A stretch of 64,000 bases of DNA from an uncultured Alphaproteobacteria bacterium (GCA_934272785.1 CAKQSE010000002.1:62001-126000), one strand, 5' to 3'; counted from the stretch's first letter, positions 25,099 through 33,578 are shown. Notes: generated by a model from the letters alone, not told the origin. Translations and numbers: made by a program.

Positions 25099-25779
25099 AT
25101 GAAAGCCAGAGCCAGCGCAATCGCACAAAAATTGTTAAACCTGTATCGCCAGGAACACGTCATCATTGGCGGCTGGGCGGCGGTCAATCCCGTCTTTGTG
25201 GCCGAGGCCGATGACGAAGTCATACGCGAGTTGCGCGCCCTGCCGACCGGGAAGATGTTGATTCAGCATATTGAAAACCTGCGCAGTGGAAAAACACAAA
25301 TGGACACCATTGATCGCGAATTGTTACCGTATGGCGGTCAAATGGCCGAAACAATTGTGACAATCCCACTGACCGCGGACGAGTGGCGCGAACTGGAATC
25401 CGGTATCGCCGCGTTTACACCCGACGAAAGTGGCCTGGCCCAGATCCAGCAATTGGATGTTGTCCGCAAATTTGGCGACGAGTGGCCGGTTGCAATTCAT
25501 TCCGCCCTGGCACAAAAACCAGAACTGTTATCAAAATGGACCGTCATTACCAAAACGTATCGTGCATACTTCTTGTGGCACGTTGCAACAGATATGCTGA
25601 ACGAGCCGCTGTCGGAACGTGCACGTGCGCAATTACAGGCCGATATGCCCGAATACGAAACGTATCTGCCGATGTTTGGTGACGCGGGTGACGAATTGTT
25701 GCGCAAACTGCGCACGTTTATCAGCACACGCGATCCAATTGATACCGACAATGCGCCCGACGCGCCGACATCAATTTAG
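25099..25779 (+). CDS. Unknown 226-residue protein in the terminase gap
   Basis: I do not recognise the family. It is soluble, rich in Glu and Leu, mostly helical, with no signal peptide or obvious catalytic motif. Landmarks are IIGGWAAVNPVFVAEADDEVI near residue 20, IPLTADEWRELESG and KTYRAYFLWHVATDML. A GGAGAGAG ribosome-binding site precedes the ATG. It starts 30 nt after the double-HTH regulator, so they probably form an operon. Its stop codon overlaps the stop of the convergent terminase ATPase half by 2 bases. Confidence 0.7.
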   Translation: MKARASAIAQKLLNLYRQEHVIIGGWAAVNPVFVAEADDEVIRELRALPTGKMLIQHIENLRSGKTQMDTIDRELLPYGGQMAETIVTIPLTADEWRELESGIAAFTPDESGLAQIQQLDVVRKFGDEWPVAIHSALAQKPELLSKWTVITKTYRAYFLWHVATDMLNEPLSERARAQLQADMPEYETYLPMFGDAGDELLRKLRTFISTRDPIDTDNAPDAPTSI

Positions 25780-26405
25780 TCGTCATCGCTGGTGCGATAA
25801 ATCGTATCGACCGTATGTGGCGTGCCGATATAAATCATTGTGCCACCTGGGGACAAGATAAAATCCAATTCCCGTAATCGTTCACGTAACTTTTCACGCT
25901 TGTCGGGGGTGTTGCTGGTATTTGGAACCTCGACATCATCACAGATTATTAAATCTGCACGTGCGCCTGTTATGTTACCGGCAACACCGGCACAGATGAC
26001 CGATGGCTCGCGTATGCCAATTGGCCGATTTACTGTTATTCGATCACTGGCCCACGTTCGCCGTCCGGTTGGAATCATATCGCTGCACCGTGGATGATTT
26101 TCCAATATGTTACGAATATGCCCAACCATACGTGACGACAGTGTGGTTTCTGCGGATAAAATCAGAATACGCGATTCTGGGCGCATGCACAGCACGCACG
26201 CTGCGAAAATCCCCACAACGGTTGATTTACCCGAATGCCGAAACGCCATCAACAATCCCCGATTTGGTGACGTTGTCCAAGTGTCCACCAAGAATTCCAT
26301 TATTCGCCGATGATGTGCGGGCGTTTTCATCCCCAACAGTGCGTTCCACTGGTCCATAAAATCACAGAACGCCATAGTCATCGCGGTTTTCATTTGGCGC
26401 GACAT
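25776..26405 (-). CDS. Large terminase, N-terminal ATPase half (split gene)
   Basis: 209 residues. Walker A is RHSGKST at residues 56-62. Walker B is LIICDDVE at 152-159. The coupling motif region is MIYIGTPHTVDTIYR. This is the packaging motor domain that pumps DNA through the portal. The frame ends at a stop right after YRTSDDD, just where an intact protein would continue into the nuclease half found at 21572-22420. Both halves together give 491 residues, about the size of a whole large terminase. Its start lies within the end of the upstream tail-fibre-like gene (44-nt overlap). Confidence 0.88.
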   Translation of the reverse strand: MSRQMKTAMTMAFCDFMDQWNALLGMKTPAHHRRIMEFLVDTWTTSPNRGLLMAFRHSGKSTVVGIFAACVLCMRPESRILILSAETTLSSRMVGHIRNILENHPRCSDMIPTGRRTWASDRITVNRPIGIREPSVICAGVAGNITGARADLIICDDVEVPNTSNTPDKREKLRERLRELDFILSPGGTMIYIGTPHTVDTIYRTSDDD

Positions 26406-26916
26406 CGGTAATCATCCCATAATCATTGACCAGTTTTGGCAATGCCCCATCCAGCACCGACAGCAGATTTTGATACAGTCCCAAAACCGCCCCGCCCGAC
26501 AATTTGTCTTGAATCACCGCCAGATTGTAATTCAAGAAATTCATCACATTATCGTGGGTATTTTTCCACTGGGCCAGGTCAATATTCACCCCATCCAGGT
26601 CACGAAACGCCGCCAGTAAAAAATTAAAGTCCGCGTTCAGTGATTCTGGGTCAATTTTCATCGTCGGCTGGTAATCAATCACACGGTTCAGCGCGATGCG
26701 CCGAAATATGTCAATCGTTGCGTCCGCCGTGGGTGGCACTTGAAATACAACGTTGCCGCCGGTGAAATCATCGTTTGGCACGACCGAATATATTCCCGCG
26801 TCCGGCTCCGCGACCGCGTCATCAATTGCGACATGCACGTCGGCATTTTGAAAGAACGGAAATACAAATTGGTATTCGGTCGTAACGCCGTCGGCGACAT
26901 ATGATATTTTATACAT
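26362..26916 (-). CDS. Phage tail-fibre-like protein (T7 fibre N-terminal type)
   Basis: 184 residues. The first 120 (YKISYVADGVTTEYQFVFPFFQNADVHVAI, GGNVVFQVPPTADATIDIFRRI, and DPESLNADFNFLLAAFRD) follow the pattern of the virion-attaching N-terminal domain of T7-like tail fibres. A short helical region and KLVNDYGMITDV follow in place of a long fibre shaft. This suggests an adaptor carrying another receptor-binding protein, or a truncated fibre. The 3' end overlaps the terminase ATPase gene. Confidence 0.75.
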   Translation of the reverse strand: MYKISYVADGVTTEYQFVFPFFQNADVHVAIDDAVAEPDAGIYSVVPNDDFTGGNVVFQVPPTADATIDIFRRIALNRVIDYQPTMKIDPESLNADFNFLLAAFRDLDGVNIDLAQWKNTHDNVMNFLNYNLAVIQDKLSGGAVLGLYQNLLSVLDGALPKLVNDYGMITDVAPNENRDDYGVL

Positions 26917-26927
26917 ATCCGCCCCCT

Positions 26928-27275
26928 TTAAGCGACCAAATCATCAAATCGGTCCATCAATTTTTTCAACAGATTTGGTTTTGTCGTCTTGACCTGGCGC
27001 AGTTTTTCCAACGACGCGCGACGCTTTTCATCATATGGCGCGGCCGTTTCAGATTGCAGGCGTCGCAACACGGCATCTTCGGTCATGCCACGATTTGACA
27101 TCCCCGATGCGCCGTATTTTGCACGCTGGGCCGCCAGGGCCTTTTTCACCAGGTTTGTTTTTGTCTTTTCATCGGCCGCCATATCCGCCAGTATTTTCTT
27201 GCGGGCGGTGCTGGCCTCGCTCTTGCTTTTTTTATAGTCCAAAACTTCTTGGACATCAGAAACCAATTGTCCCAT
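26928..27275 (-). CDS. Small basic helical protein of the phage block
   Basis: 115 residues, Lys/Arg/Ala-rich and helical (ARKKILADMAADEKTKTNLVKKALAAQRAKYGASG, split by a glycine hinge). There is no signal or membrane segment. Lying between the tail-tube and fibre genes, it may be an internal virion or assembly protein. I do not recognise a family. Confidence 0.6.
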   Translation of the reverse strand: MGQLVSDVQEVLDYKKSKSEASTARKKILADMAADEKTKTNLVKKALAAQRAKYGASGMSNRGMTEDAVLRRLQSETAAPYDEKRRASLEKLRQVKTTKPNLLKKLMDRFDDLVA

Positions 27276-27298
27276 TTTTCACTCCCTTGGTTATTTTG

Positions 27299-29014
27299 TT
27301 AAACGGTGTAATATCCATACATTGTGACCGACAATACGGTGATTTTTTCTGCGTCACTTGACGAAATTCGCCACGGGGACGCGGTGCAATCCTGCATCCA
27401 TCCCAACGCGCCAACCGACACATCACCCGTAAATCCCGAATGCGTCGCGGCATATATTTCATCGGGCAACACGCATCGCATATCATTTATCAGGATTGAT
27501 TTTGTGTCACAAACACGCGCGGCGATTTTACGAATGCGCGCACGTGCGGCGTTATGCCCACTGCCCCGCAGGGGAACGCCCGCGGCCGCGATACTGAAAT
27601 TATATGCCGGCGCATCACACAGTGCGTCGTGCGAAAAATATTCCAAGAAATATTTATCATCGCGCGCAACGACAACGAACGTTTTGCCCGCCGATACCGC
27701 AACTGATTTAAATTCGCCGTTTGTTTTATACTGGACCCACGCCGAAATTCCCAACGCCGTATTCTGGTTCAGCACCGCCATATCGCCCGACGCCATAACG
27801 ACAAACAATCGCCGTTCGGCACTGTTATACGCAATGTCAACCGGCGTCTGCATCAGGTGTTTCGCATACGCGCACAGGTCGGTTGCATTATAATTTTCAC
27901 CCAATTCATCCAGTGACAGTTCCCGAATATCACGCATAGACGCGGCGACAAATACGGTTGCGCCCTCTATCTTTTGCGGGGGCATATATCGTGACGATGC
28001 GCTGCCGACCGATGTGTGCTGCTTTATATCAACCGATGACGGGGTCAGTGGTTTATTCGCAATTGCCCATTCGCCCACCGTCGTCAGGATTTGCAGATTA
28101 TCCGCACTGACAACCGTGCAAATCTGTTGCCGCTGGGCCGACAGCAATGTGATAAATATCGCCTGGTCGTCCAAACCGGTGCCAACGTCAAAGTTATTGT
28201 GCCGCCCGACCTGGGACATCCATACGCCCGCCGGATAGTCACGCGCACCACCGAACACCAATCGGTCCTGGTGAAATGTGATGCTGACCGGCCAACCACG
28301 ACGCGTGCTGAATGCGGCCTGACGCCAATCGGTAACGGCGGCGGCGGGTAACGTAAATGTTCCGTTTGTATGCGCCGTGGCAACGGTTGGTCCCGTGACA
28401 GATGTGATTGTCCACTGGCGGTCCAGGACCATAAACCGACCGCCCACATCATCAGACGTCCAAAAATCGCGATTGGTCGTAAATGTGGCATAGTTATTGC
28501 CCGCGCTGTTTGCCGTGACGGTTATTTCAATGCCATCGGTATCGTCAAATCGCACAAATGGAATATTGACCGATAAATCAGAATCATTGCGCGAAAAATC
28601 AAACAGCGACAGTGTAAATCCATCTGGCGTGCTCTGGAACACGCGCGGCTGAAAATCCGGATGAACAAAAATCATCGTGCCGAAACGCTGGGCGTATTGC
28701 AGTGATTTTATCGCGTCTGCCGGCCACGGCGCGGCGATGTCCTGGATTTGTTCGTCGTCCGAAAATACCAATATATGTCCATCGGTAATGGCCAACATGT
28801 ATTCCGCGTCCGCACCCACCGAAAACGGCACCAGGCGCGCCGCATTTGGCAATACGGCACCCGCACACAATCCTGCACGACGCGTTATTCCGCCACCCGA
28901 CATTACGTCCATATTTAACAATTGCGACAATCCATTTAAATTATCGTGCGTATAAAATTCGCGGGAAATTTCCCCATCTGCAAAAGAATTCTGGGTATTT
29001 ATAAAATTTGCCAT
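27299..29014 (-). CDS. Phage tail tubular protein B / stabilisation protein (T7 gp12-like)
   Basis: 571 residues. The N terminus (NTQNSFADGEISREFYTHDNLN, then GLSQLLNMDVMSGGGITRRAG) is typical of the podoviral nozzle/stabilisation protein family. The body is beta-propeller-like (LVPFSVGADAEYMLAITDGHILVF, WPADAIKSLQYAQRFGTMIFVHPDFQPRVF). It forms the distal tail tube of short-tailed phages. It lies next to the gp11-like gene, the normal pairing. The length is in the low part of the family range. Confidence 0.85.
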   Translation of the reverse strand: MANFINTQNSFADGEISREFYTHDNLNGLSQLLNMDVMSGGGITRRAGLCAGAVLPNAARLVPFSVGADAEYMLAITDGHILVFSDDEQIQDIAAPWPADAIKSLQYAQRFGTMIFVHPDFQPRVFQSTPDGFTLSLFDFSRNDSDLSVNIPFVRFDDTDGIEITVTANSAGNNYATFTTNRDFWTSDDVGGRFMVLDRQWTITSVTGPTVATAHTNGTFTLPAAAVTDWRQAAFSTRRGWPVSITFHQDRLVFGGARDYPAGVWMSQVGRHNNFDVGTGLDDQAIFITLLSAQRQQICTVVSADNLQILTTVGEWAIANKPLTPSSVDIKQHTSVGSASSRYMPPQKIEGATVFVAASMRDIRELSLDELGENYNATDLCAYAKHLMQTPVDIAYNSAERRLFVVMASGDMAVLNQNTALGISAWVQYKTNGEFKSVAVSAGKTFVVVARDDKYFLEYFSHDALCDAPAYNFSIAAAGVPLRGSGHNAARARIRKIAARVCDTKSILINDMRCVLPDEIYAATHSGFTGDVSVGALGWMQDCTASPWRISSSDAEKITVLSVTMYGYYTV

Positions 29015-29032
29015 TATATCCCCCGTAATTCG

Positions 29033-29551
29033 TTAAAATCGTGAATTTATCAGTGAAAAGTTTTCGATATTTGATGGCGATGATGTTGTGCCATCAATGA
29101 ATTTTGCCGTCTGTAATTCTGATTCATACAGCGCGGCCAGCATTCTGAATATCGTTTGATCCCCGGTCAGCGGGACGCAAAATTCCATCGCCAGTTTTGT
29201 CGCCGCCACCGACACAAAGTATCCCGGAAATGCGTCCGGCGCAACACGCGCCAGGCCGATTACCGAAATCGTATCGGTCGGTGCAATGATTTTATTGCCA
29301 ACAATATTGCCGACGGATTTCACCACGCGCAGGCATTCGGCCGGCAACACAAAATCGCCATCGGTGTTCTTGGTCAAATCAAATCGACGACATGCAAATC
29401 GCCACGGGTGCAGCGCAATCAATGCGTCCATCACCGGGTCAAATAATGTTCGGGCCAGTTGCGCCGCCGGCGTGTCATCTAACAACGATTGTATCGGTTT
29501 TTCGCCCAGTTTCAGCAACGCCATTGAACATAAATCTATCTTGGTCAACAT
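29033..29551 (-). CDS. Phage tail tubular protein A-like (gp11-like adaptor)
   Basis: 172 residues from ATG 29551, which has GGGG upstream; a longer frame exists but lacks support. The start LTKIDLCSMALLKLGEKPIQSL resembles the gp11/gatekeeper adaptor family (xxIDICNxALxxLGxxxIxSL). ALIALHPWRFACRR is another family motif. The protein links the portal to the tail nozzle. It is directly upstream of the nozzle gene. Confidence 0.78.
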   Translation of the reverse strand: MLTKIDLCSMALLKLGEKPIQSLLDDTPAAQLARTLFDPVMDALIALHPWRFACRRFDLTKNTDGDFVLPAECLRVVKSVGNIVGNKIIAPTDTISVIGLARVAPDAFPGYFVSVAATKLAMEFCVPLTGDQTIFRMLAALYESELQTAKFIDGTTSSPSNIENFSLINSRF

Positions 29552-29635
29552 TTTCGTTTTCCCCCATTGGTTGATACAAAAAACCGGGGGCGGCACGCGC
29601 CACCCCCAAACAAAAATCAGTTATGATTTTATTTT

Positions 29636-29866
29636 TTATCCCAACGCCGCCGTTGTAACGGTCCCAGATGTAACAGTTATCGCCTTGATTGACGTTTTAT
29701 CTGACGCATTGATGATAACAATGTCGCCCGTGTTCATCAGTGTGTTCACGGCGTTAAAATAACCACTGGCGGTGATTGTTGCCAATGTAACATTTTCTGC
29801 ATAGTGCCACAGTGTGAACCCGTTTGCATATGCAATCACAGACAAATTTTTATTCTGAAATGCCAT
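29636..29866 (-). CDS. Small virion-associated protein candidate
   Basis: 76 residues with beta-strand character (LSVIAYANGFTLWHYAENVTLATITASGYF, then DIVIINASDKTSIKAITVTSGTVTTAALG). It lies between capsid and gp11-like genes, the place of head-decoration or short fibre proteins in podoviruses. AAGGAAAA precedes the ATG. No family recognised with certainty. Confidence 0.6.
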   Translation of the reverse strand: MAFQNKNLSVIAYANGFTLWHYAENVTLATITASGYFNAVNTLMNTGDIVIINASDKTSIKAITVTSGTVTTAALG

Positions 29867-29888
29867 CTATTTTTCCTTTGGTTATTTT

Positions 29889-30722
29889 TTATTGTGCGTC
29901 GTTGTCTTTGCATTTGATACGAACGATACCGTCGCCATCAATCAGGACCGCGCCCTGGGACATGCTGTTGCTGATAAAGTGCGCGGCACGTTCGCCATGC
30001 CATGAAATATCCGTTTTAACTTCCTGGCCGCATGCGTGACCAATGCTGGCCGCGTGATAGATAAAGCAATCACGTTTTGTTGTGTCTGACAACGGCAACG
30101 CGTTATACAGCACCCACGTAATGCCCAACCATTTCTTGGATGCGCCCCCAGAAATCAACGGCAAATCATTATTGCCAACGTAATCCGCCGAAACGAATTC
30201 TGTGATTTTCAGCAATTCGTTCCACTGGTGCACACCAACAACGGCAAAGCGGCGACCATCGTCTGGGATATCCTTGCTGTTCAGTGTTTCAACCGCTGAC
30301 AAAATTAAATCCTTGCTCAGGCCCGCCGAATAATCACCAACCGACGCGGTTGCGCCCGACATGGCGTTCACAATCAGTTCATCGGTTTTGCGACCCAACG
30401 CATATGCGCCGGCACTGGCCACGACGCGACGTTCATCAATATTGGTCTTTAATTCGTCCAATGCGTCGACCCAATCGCCGGCATAGTAATCCTGTAACAC
30501 GCATTCAACCGGTTCATGATTCAGGTTCATAACCGGCACAATGCCATGACGCGATTTTGTTGCGGCGGTGCCACGTCCAACCTTTTGAAATGTTGTTGAT
30601 GCACCGACGACGCCTGATTTGCTGCGCACGGTTCCGCGCAGCTTTGTGCCCATTTGCTGGTATGCCAAATGAACATCTGCCTCGAATTGTTTTACAAATA
30701 CTTGGTCTATGGAAACAGACAT
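29889..30722 (-). CDS. Phage major capsid protein (podovirus type)
   Basis: 277 residues from ATG 30722, preceded by CCAAGGGAAA; the frame extends further upstream without support. VSIDQVFVKQFEADVHLAYQQMGTKLRGTV matches the N terminus of the BPP-1-type major capsid group. IVPVMNLNHEPVECVLQDYYAGDWVDALDELKTN is a family hallmark. Hundreds of copies would form the icosahedral head. A scaffold gene lies upstream. The sequence is complete, with no frameshift or stop, which argues against simple decay. Confidence 0.88.
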   Translation of the reverse strand: MSVSIDQVFVKQFEADVHLAYQQMGTKLRGTVRSKSGVVGASTTFQKVGRGTAATKSRHGIVPVMNLNHEPVECVLQDYYAGDWVDALDELKTNIDERRVVASAGAYALGRKTDELIVNAMSGATASVGDYSAGLSKDLILSAVETLNSKDIPDDGRRFAVVGVHQWNELLKITEFVSADYVGNNDLPLISGGASKKWLGITWVLYNALPLSDTTKRDCFIYHAASIGHACGQEVKTDISWHGERAAHFISNSMSQGAVLIDGDGIVRIKCKDNDAQ

Positions 30723-30910
30723 ATTTTTTCCCTTGGTTAAATTATGTAAATTGTGACGCAATAAATTGCGCCAATAAAATTTCATCACACGGTTATGCGC
30801 ATATGCACGCCGCGACGAAACAAACACATCGGGTTCCAAACACAGATTCAGAATTATCCGTAAAAAAAATTTCAGTCGCACCGATATGATACGACTGATA
30901 CTTTCTTCAA

Positions 30911-30936
30911 GTAAAAACCCCACCGAACGGTGGGGA
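30911..30936 (-). terminator. Terminator of the histone H1-like gene
   Basis: On the minus strand CCCCACC-GTTC-GGTGGGG is followed by TTTTTACTT. It separates the H1-like gene from the capsid gene. Confidence 0.88.
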
Positions 30937-30941
30937 AAATA

Positions 30942-31313
30942 TTATTTTTTCTTGGCTGGTGCTTTTTTCGCAACTGGCTTTTTGGCCGGTGCTTTTTTCG
31001 CAACAACTTTTTTCGCTGCTGGTTTTTTAACCGCAACTTTTTTTGCAACAGGCTTTTTCGCAGCAACTTTTTTCGCCGCTGGTTTTGCTGCTACTTTCTT
31101 GGCAACTGGCTTTTTGGCCGGTGCTTTTTTCGCAACAACTTTCTTGGCTGCTGGTTTCGCTGCTGGCTTTTTAACCGCAACTTTTTTTGCCGCTGGTTTC
31201 GCAGCAACTTTCTTTGCAGCAGGTTTTGCCGCTACTTTTTTCACTGCTGGTTTCGCAGCCGGTTTTTTAGCAGCAACTTTCTTCGCCGCTGGTTTCAAGA
31301 ATGTGAATGCCAT
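30942..31313 (-). CDS. Histone H1-like Lys/Ala/Pro-rich DNA-binding protein
   Basis: 123 residues, nearly all composed of [13 protein letters not shown] pentapeptide blocks ([15 protein letters not shown]). It has no acidic residues after the start. Such tails belong to bacterial histone H1-like proteins, which bind and compact DNA without sequence preference. GGAGAG precedes the ATG and it has its own terminator. It sits between scaffold and capsid genes, where DNA-condensing proteins are not usual. The internal repeats make copy number prone to change by slippage. Confidence 0.82.
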   Translation of the reverse strand: MAFTFLKPAAKKVAAKKPAAKPAVKKVAAKPAAKKVAAKPAAKKVAVKKPAAKPAAKKVVAKKAPAKKPVAKKVAAKPAAKKVAAKKPVAKKVAVKKPAAKKVVAKKAPAKKPVAKKAPAKKK

Positions 31314-31418
31314 TCTTCTCTCCTTTCTATTTTTTTGGATAGAACAAATTTTTTTGTTCTTACTTTATATTTTATACGAAACATAAAACATAGTAAAGAA
31401 GAAAGTGCATTTTTTTTG

Positions 31419-32075
31419 TTATGAATATAATTTTTTAAATCCATTTTCAATTTTTCGAACGTATTCACTGTCGTGATCACGCCAATATTTTGGATCACGC
31501 ATCATGCGTCGCAAATCATTATCAGATAAATTTACATCATCACCATCGGCGGTTTGAACGTGTGGTTCCATTGATTGCATCATCCTGTATATGCCTTGGA
31601 TTCCCTGGGGTGTGGCGCATAACGCATCAAATGCATCGCGTGGTAAAAATTGCGTTCCAAATGCATTTATTTGTTTTATTGCATCGTTCATTTTTTCATC
31701 ACTGCCAAAGAAATTTTTTAATTCAGAAATTGCCGCAGCCTGGGATTGTGTTGCAAACAAATCAGATATTACTGGTGATAAAAATTCTTGGGCGATGTTA
31801 TAAATTTGCGAAACCTGTGATGACGTCAATCCAATTTCAAAAAATTTTGCGCGCAAATTTTCATCATCAAACAAATCATTTTTTGGATAATTATCCGGTG
31901 CGTCTGGCACGCCAATCGCGCGTCTGAAACGATTACGCGTATCATCGTCGGCATCATCAGACGGCACCGATATCATCGTTCCGATTTTCTTTTCCAATGC
32001 CGCATATGATTTTATCAATGCATCTGTGTTTAATGTTCCGTCTTGGTTTTTAAATTTTTCAGGAATCTTTTCCAT
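31419..32075 (-). CDS. Phage capsid scaffold (head assembly) protein
   Basis: 218 residues, acidic and helical: KFKNQDGTLNTDALIKSYAALEKKIG at the N terminus, RRAIGVPDAPDNYP in the middle, MMRDPKYWRDHDSEYVRKIENGFKKLY at the C terminus. This is the layout of podoviral scaffold proteins (T7 gp9-like): an N-terminal LxxSYxxLEK motif and a basic C-terminal helix that contacts the coat. It precedes the capsid gene, as expected. Its start overlaps the upstream membrane-protein gene. Confidence 0.82.
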   Translation of the reverse strand: MEKIPEKFKNQDGTLNTDALIKSYAALEKKIGTMISVPSDDADDDTRNRFRRAIGVPDAPDNYPKNDLFDDENLRAKFFEIGLTSSQVSQIYNIAQEFLSPVISDLFATQSQAAAISELKNFFGSDEKMNDAIKQINAFGTQFLPRDAFDALCATPQGIQGIYRMMQSMEPHVQTADGDDVNLSDNDLRRMMRDPKYWRDHDSEYVRKIENGFKKLYS

Positions 32076-32275
32076 TTTTTATTTCCTTTGTTTTGATTGT
32101 TTGATTTGCGAATAAAATAAATTCCACACAATGTGAACAGTGCCTGGCATAAAACAAAAATATCACTGTCACCGACCAAATACGCCGCCACCGCCGACAG
32201 CGCGCCAACGACCGACATAACGTGCGTGCGCCGGTCGGCCAACCATCCGCCACGAATAATTTTCTGGATACGCAT
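32030..32275 (-). CDS. Small two-helix membrane protein (holin-like)
   Basis: About 81 residues with two hydrophobic segments (VMSVVGALSAVAAYLVG and IFVLCQALFTLCGIYFI) and a very basic C-terminal tail (NKKWKRFLKNLKTK). Two short membrane helices and a charged tail are the usual shape of class II holins. It follows the cell-wall hydrolase gene, the usual holin/endolysin pairing. Its end overlaps the scaffold start by 46 nt. Function is inferred from topology and position. An alternative start lies at 32287. Confidence 0.6.
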   Translation of the reverse strand: MRIQKIIRGGWLADRRTHVMSVVGALSAVAAYLVGDSDIFVLCQALFTLCGIYFIRKSNNQNKGNKKWKRFLKNLKTKTEH

Positions 32276-32286
32276 TTTTATCACCA

Positions 32287-32697
32287 TTATAAATAGAACA
32301 ACATTCCATCAACGTCAGCGATATATCCGCGCGATGTTGACCAGGCGGGCATTTCATCAGCACGATGAAAACGCGTTGCACCAAACGACACATCTGGTAA
32401 ATTGCCGTGCAACATTCGCCGCACCACACGCAGGCACATTTGAAATCCGCGCACATCCGGCGCAACATTTAATAATTCGTGACGCGCATCATTTTCGTTC
32501 AGCGATAAAAACACATCACAATCTGTTACAACAACGTCCGGCGTGACACCACGATAACGCGCCAGATTTGAAATCATTGATGTAAATGCCTCGACCAGCA
32601 ATAACGATGTTGCACCCGTTTCGGCATAAACCACGCGCGCAATTTTATACGCGACGCACTGTGACACATCTGGGTTTGTTATCAGTTCAAGTTGCAT
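32287..32697 (-). CDS. Phage/GTA-type cell-wall hydrolase (SleB-like)
   Basis: 136 residues: VAYKIARVVYAETGATSLLLVEAFTSMISNLARY, DVFLSLNEN, FQMCLRVVRRMLHGNLPDVSFGATRFHRADEMPAWSTSRGYIADVDGMLFY. The early Glu in YAETGA, the ARRVLxGxLPDxTxGAxHFH pattern and a late W/Y-rich end resemble the SleB-like cell-wall hydrolase domain found in phages and gene transfer agents. It would cut peptidoglycan for release or entry. It is the first gene of the phage operon. Confidence 0.72.
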   Translation of the reverse strand: MQLELITNPDVSQCVAYKIARVVYAETGATSLLLVEAFTSMISNLARYRGVTPDVVVTDCDVFLSLNENDARHELLNVAPDVRGFQMCLRVVRRMLHGNLPDVSFGATRFHRADEMPAWSTSRGYIADVDGMLFYL

Positions 32698-32737
32698 GTG
32701 CGGTCCTCTCCTCTTTCCACTTTGTTTGTTTTGGCAA

Positions 32738-32766
32738 TAAAAAAGACCGCGTGATTTACGCGGTCA
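32738..32766 (-). terminator. Terminator downstream of birA
   Basis: GACCGCGT/ACGCGGTC, 8 bp, loop GATTT on the plus strand; on the minus strand a T6 run follows. It separates the birA unit from the phage block. Confidence 0.85.
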
Positions 32767-32894
32767 GAAAATAAAAAAATCCGCACAATACGCGGACAGA
32801 ATCTTTACTGTTGATATTGTATATAGTATCACAAATTGCATAAAAAGTCAAGTGTGTATTTTTGCATTGCATGCGCGCCCCAGAAATCCGGCAT

Positions 32895-33578
32895 TTATTT
32901 CATACTGATTTCGTCACCATATGCCAGCAAATATTGCGTTCCACGTCGCAAAACCAATGCACCTGATTCATTTATTCCAATCAATTCCACATTTTCACCG
33001 CGATAACGCACCACCTTGTTCAATGCGGCGGCCATTTCCATCCAACGCGCGCGCACATCGGCAAAATCCGCACGCATCCATTTATCCAAATTGCGCATCA
33101 GACGATTTAACAATTCTGTGCGTTCCACATCGGCATAGTTTTCCAGTTTTGTTGTCTTGTATTCGGGCACGGTTGGATTTGATTTTATGTTTATCCCAAT
33201 TCCAACAATCACAAACGCACCAGCGTATTCAATCAAGACACCGCACACCTTGGCCCCATCAATCAGGATATCATTTGGCCACTTTATCGTCGGATGGATG
33301 CCAAACGAAATCAACGTTTCGGCGATTGCAACCGCAACGACATACGACAGGCGCGGATCGCGATTTTCAGATGCGAAAATAAAACTGGCATACAAATTAC
33401 CATGATGCGAAACCCATGTCCGACGATACCGCCCGCGCCCGGCTGATTGTGCCAGTGCGACGACAACCGTGCGGCTTCGTGCCGCGCCACGCGCAATTAA
33501 ATCCAGCGCATATGTTTGTGTGCTGGGGATTTTATCAAAAGAAATCAGTTTATATCCCGCCAATTTTATACACCCCAT
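32895..33578 (-). CDS. birA: Biotin-[acetyl-CoA carboxylase] ligase
   Basis: Attaches biotin to the carboxyl carrier of acetyl-CoA carboxylase. PSTQTYALDLIARG, QSAGRGRYRRTWVS (biotinyl-AMP loop, family GRGRxGRxW), IKWPNDILIDGAKVCGVLIE and IVGIGINIKSNP are all present. The 227 residues lack the N-terminal DNA-binding domain of E. coli BirA, so it is a group I ligase, not a repressor. The ATG at 33578 lies inside the end of the winged-helix gene (29-nt overlap), so the pair is coupled. Confidence 0.95.
   Translation of the reverse strand: MGCIKLAGYKLISFDKIPSTQTYALDLIARGAARSRTVVVALAQSAGRGRYRRTWVSHHGNLYASFIFASENRDPRLSYVVAVAIAETLISFGIHPTIKWPNDILIDGAKVCGVLIEYAGAFVIVGIGINIKSNPTVPEYKTTKLENYADVERTELLNRLMRNLDKWMRADFADVRARWMEMAAALNKVVRYRGENVELIGINESGALVLRRGTQYLLAYGDEISMK

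Noticed and set aside
30886..31424. Plus-strand frames rich in Phe/Ala ([11 protein letters not shown]) and Phe/Cys/Arg
   Set aside because: Shadow of the repetitive histone H1-like gene on the minus strand.
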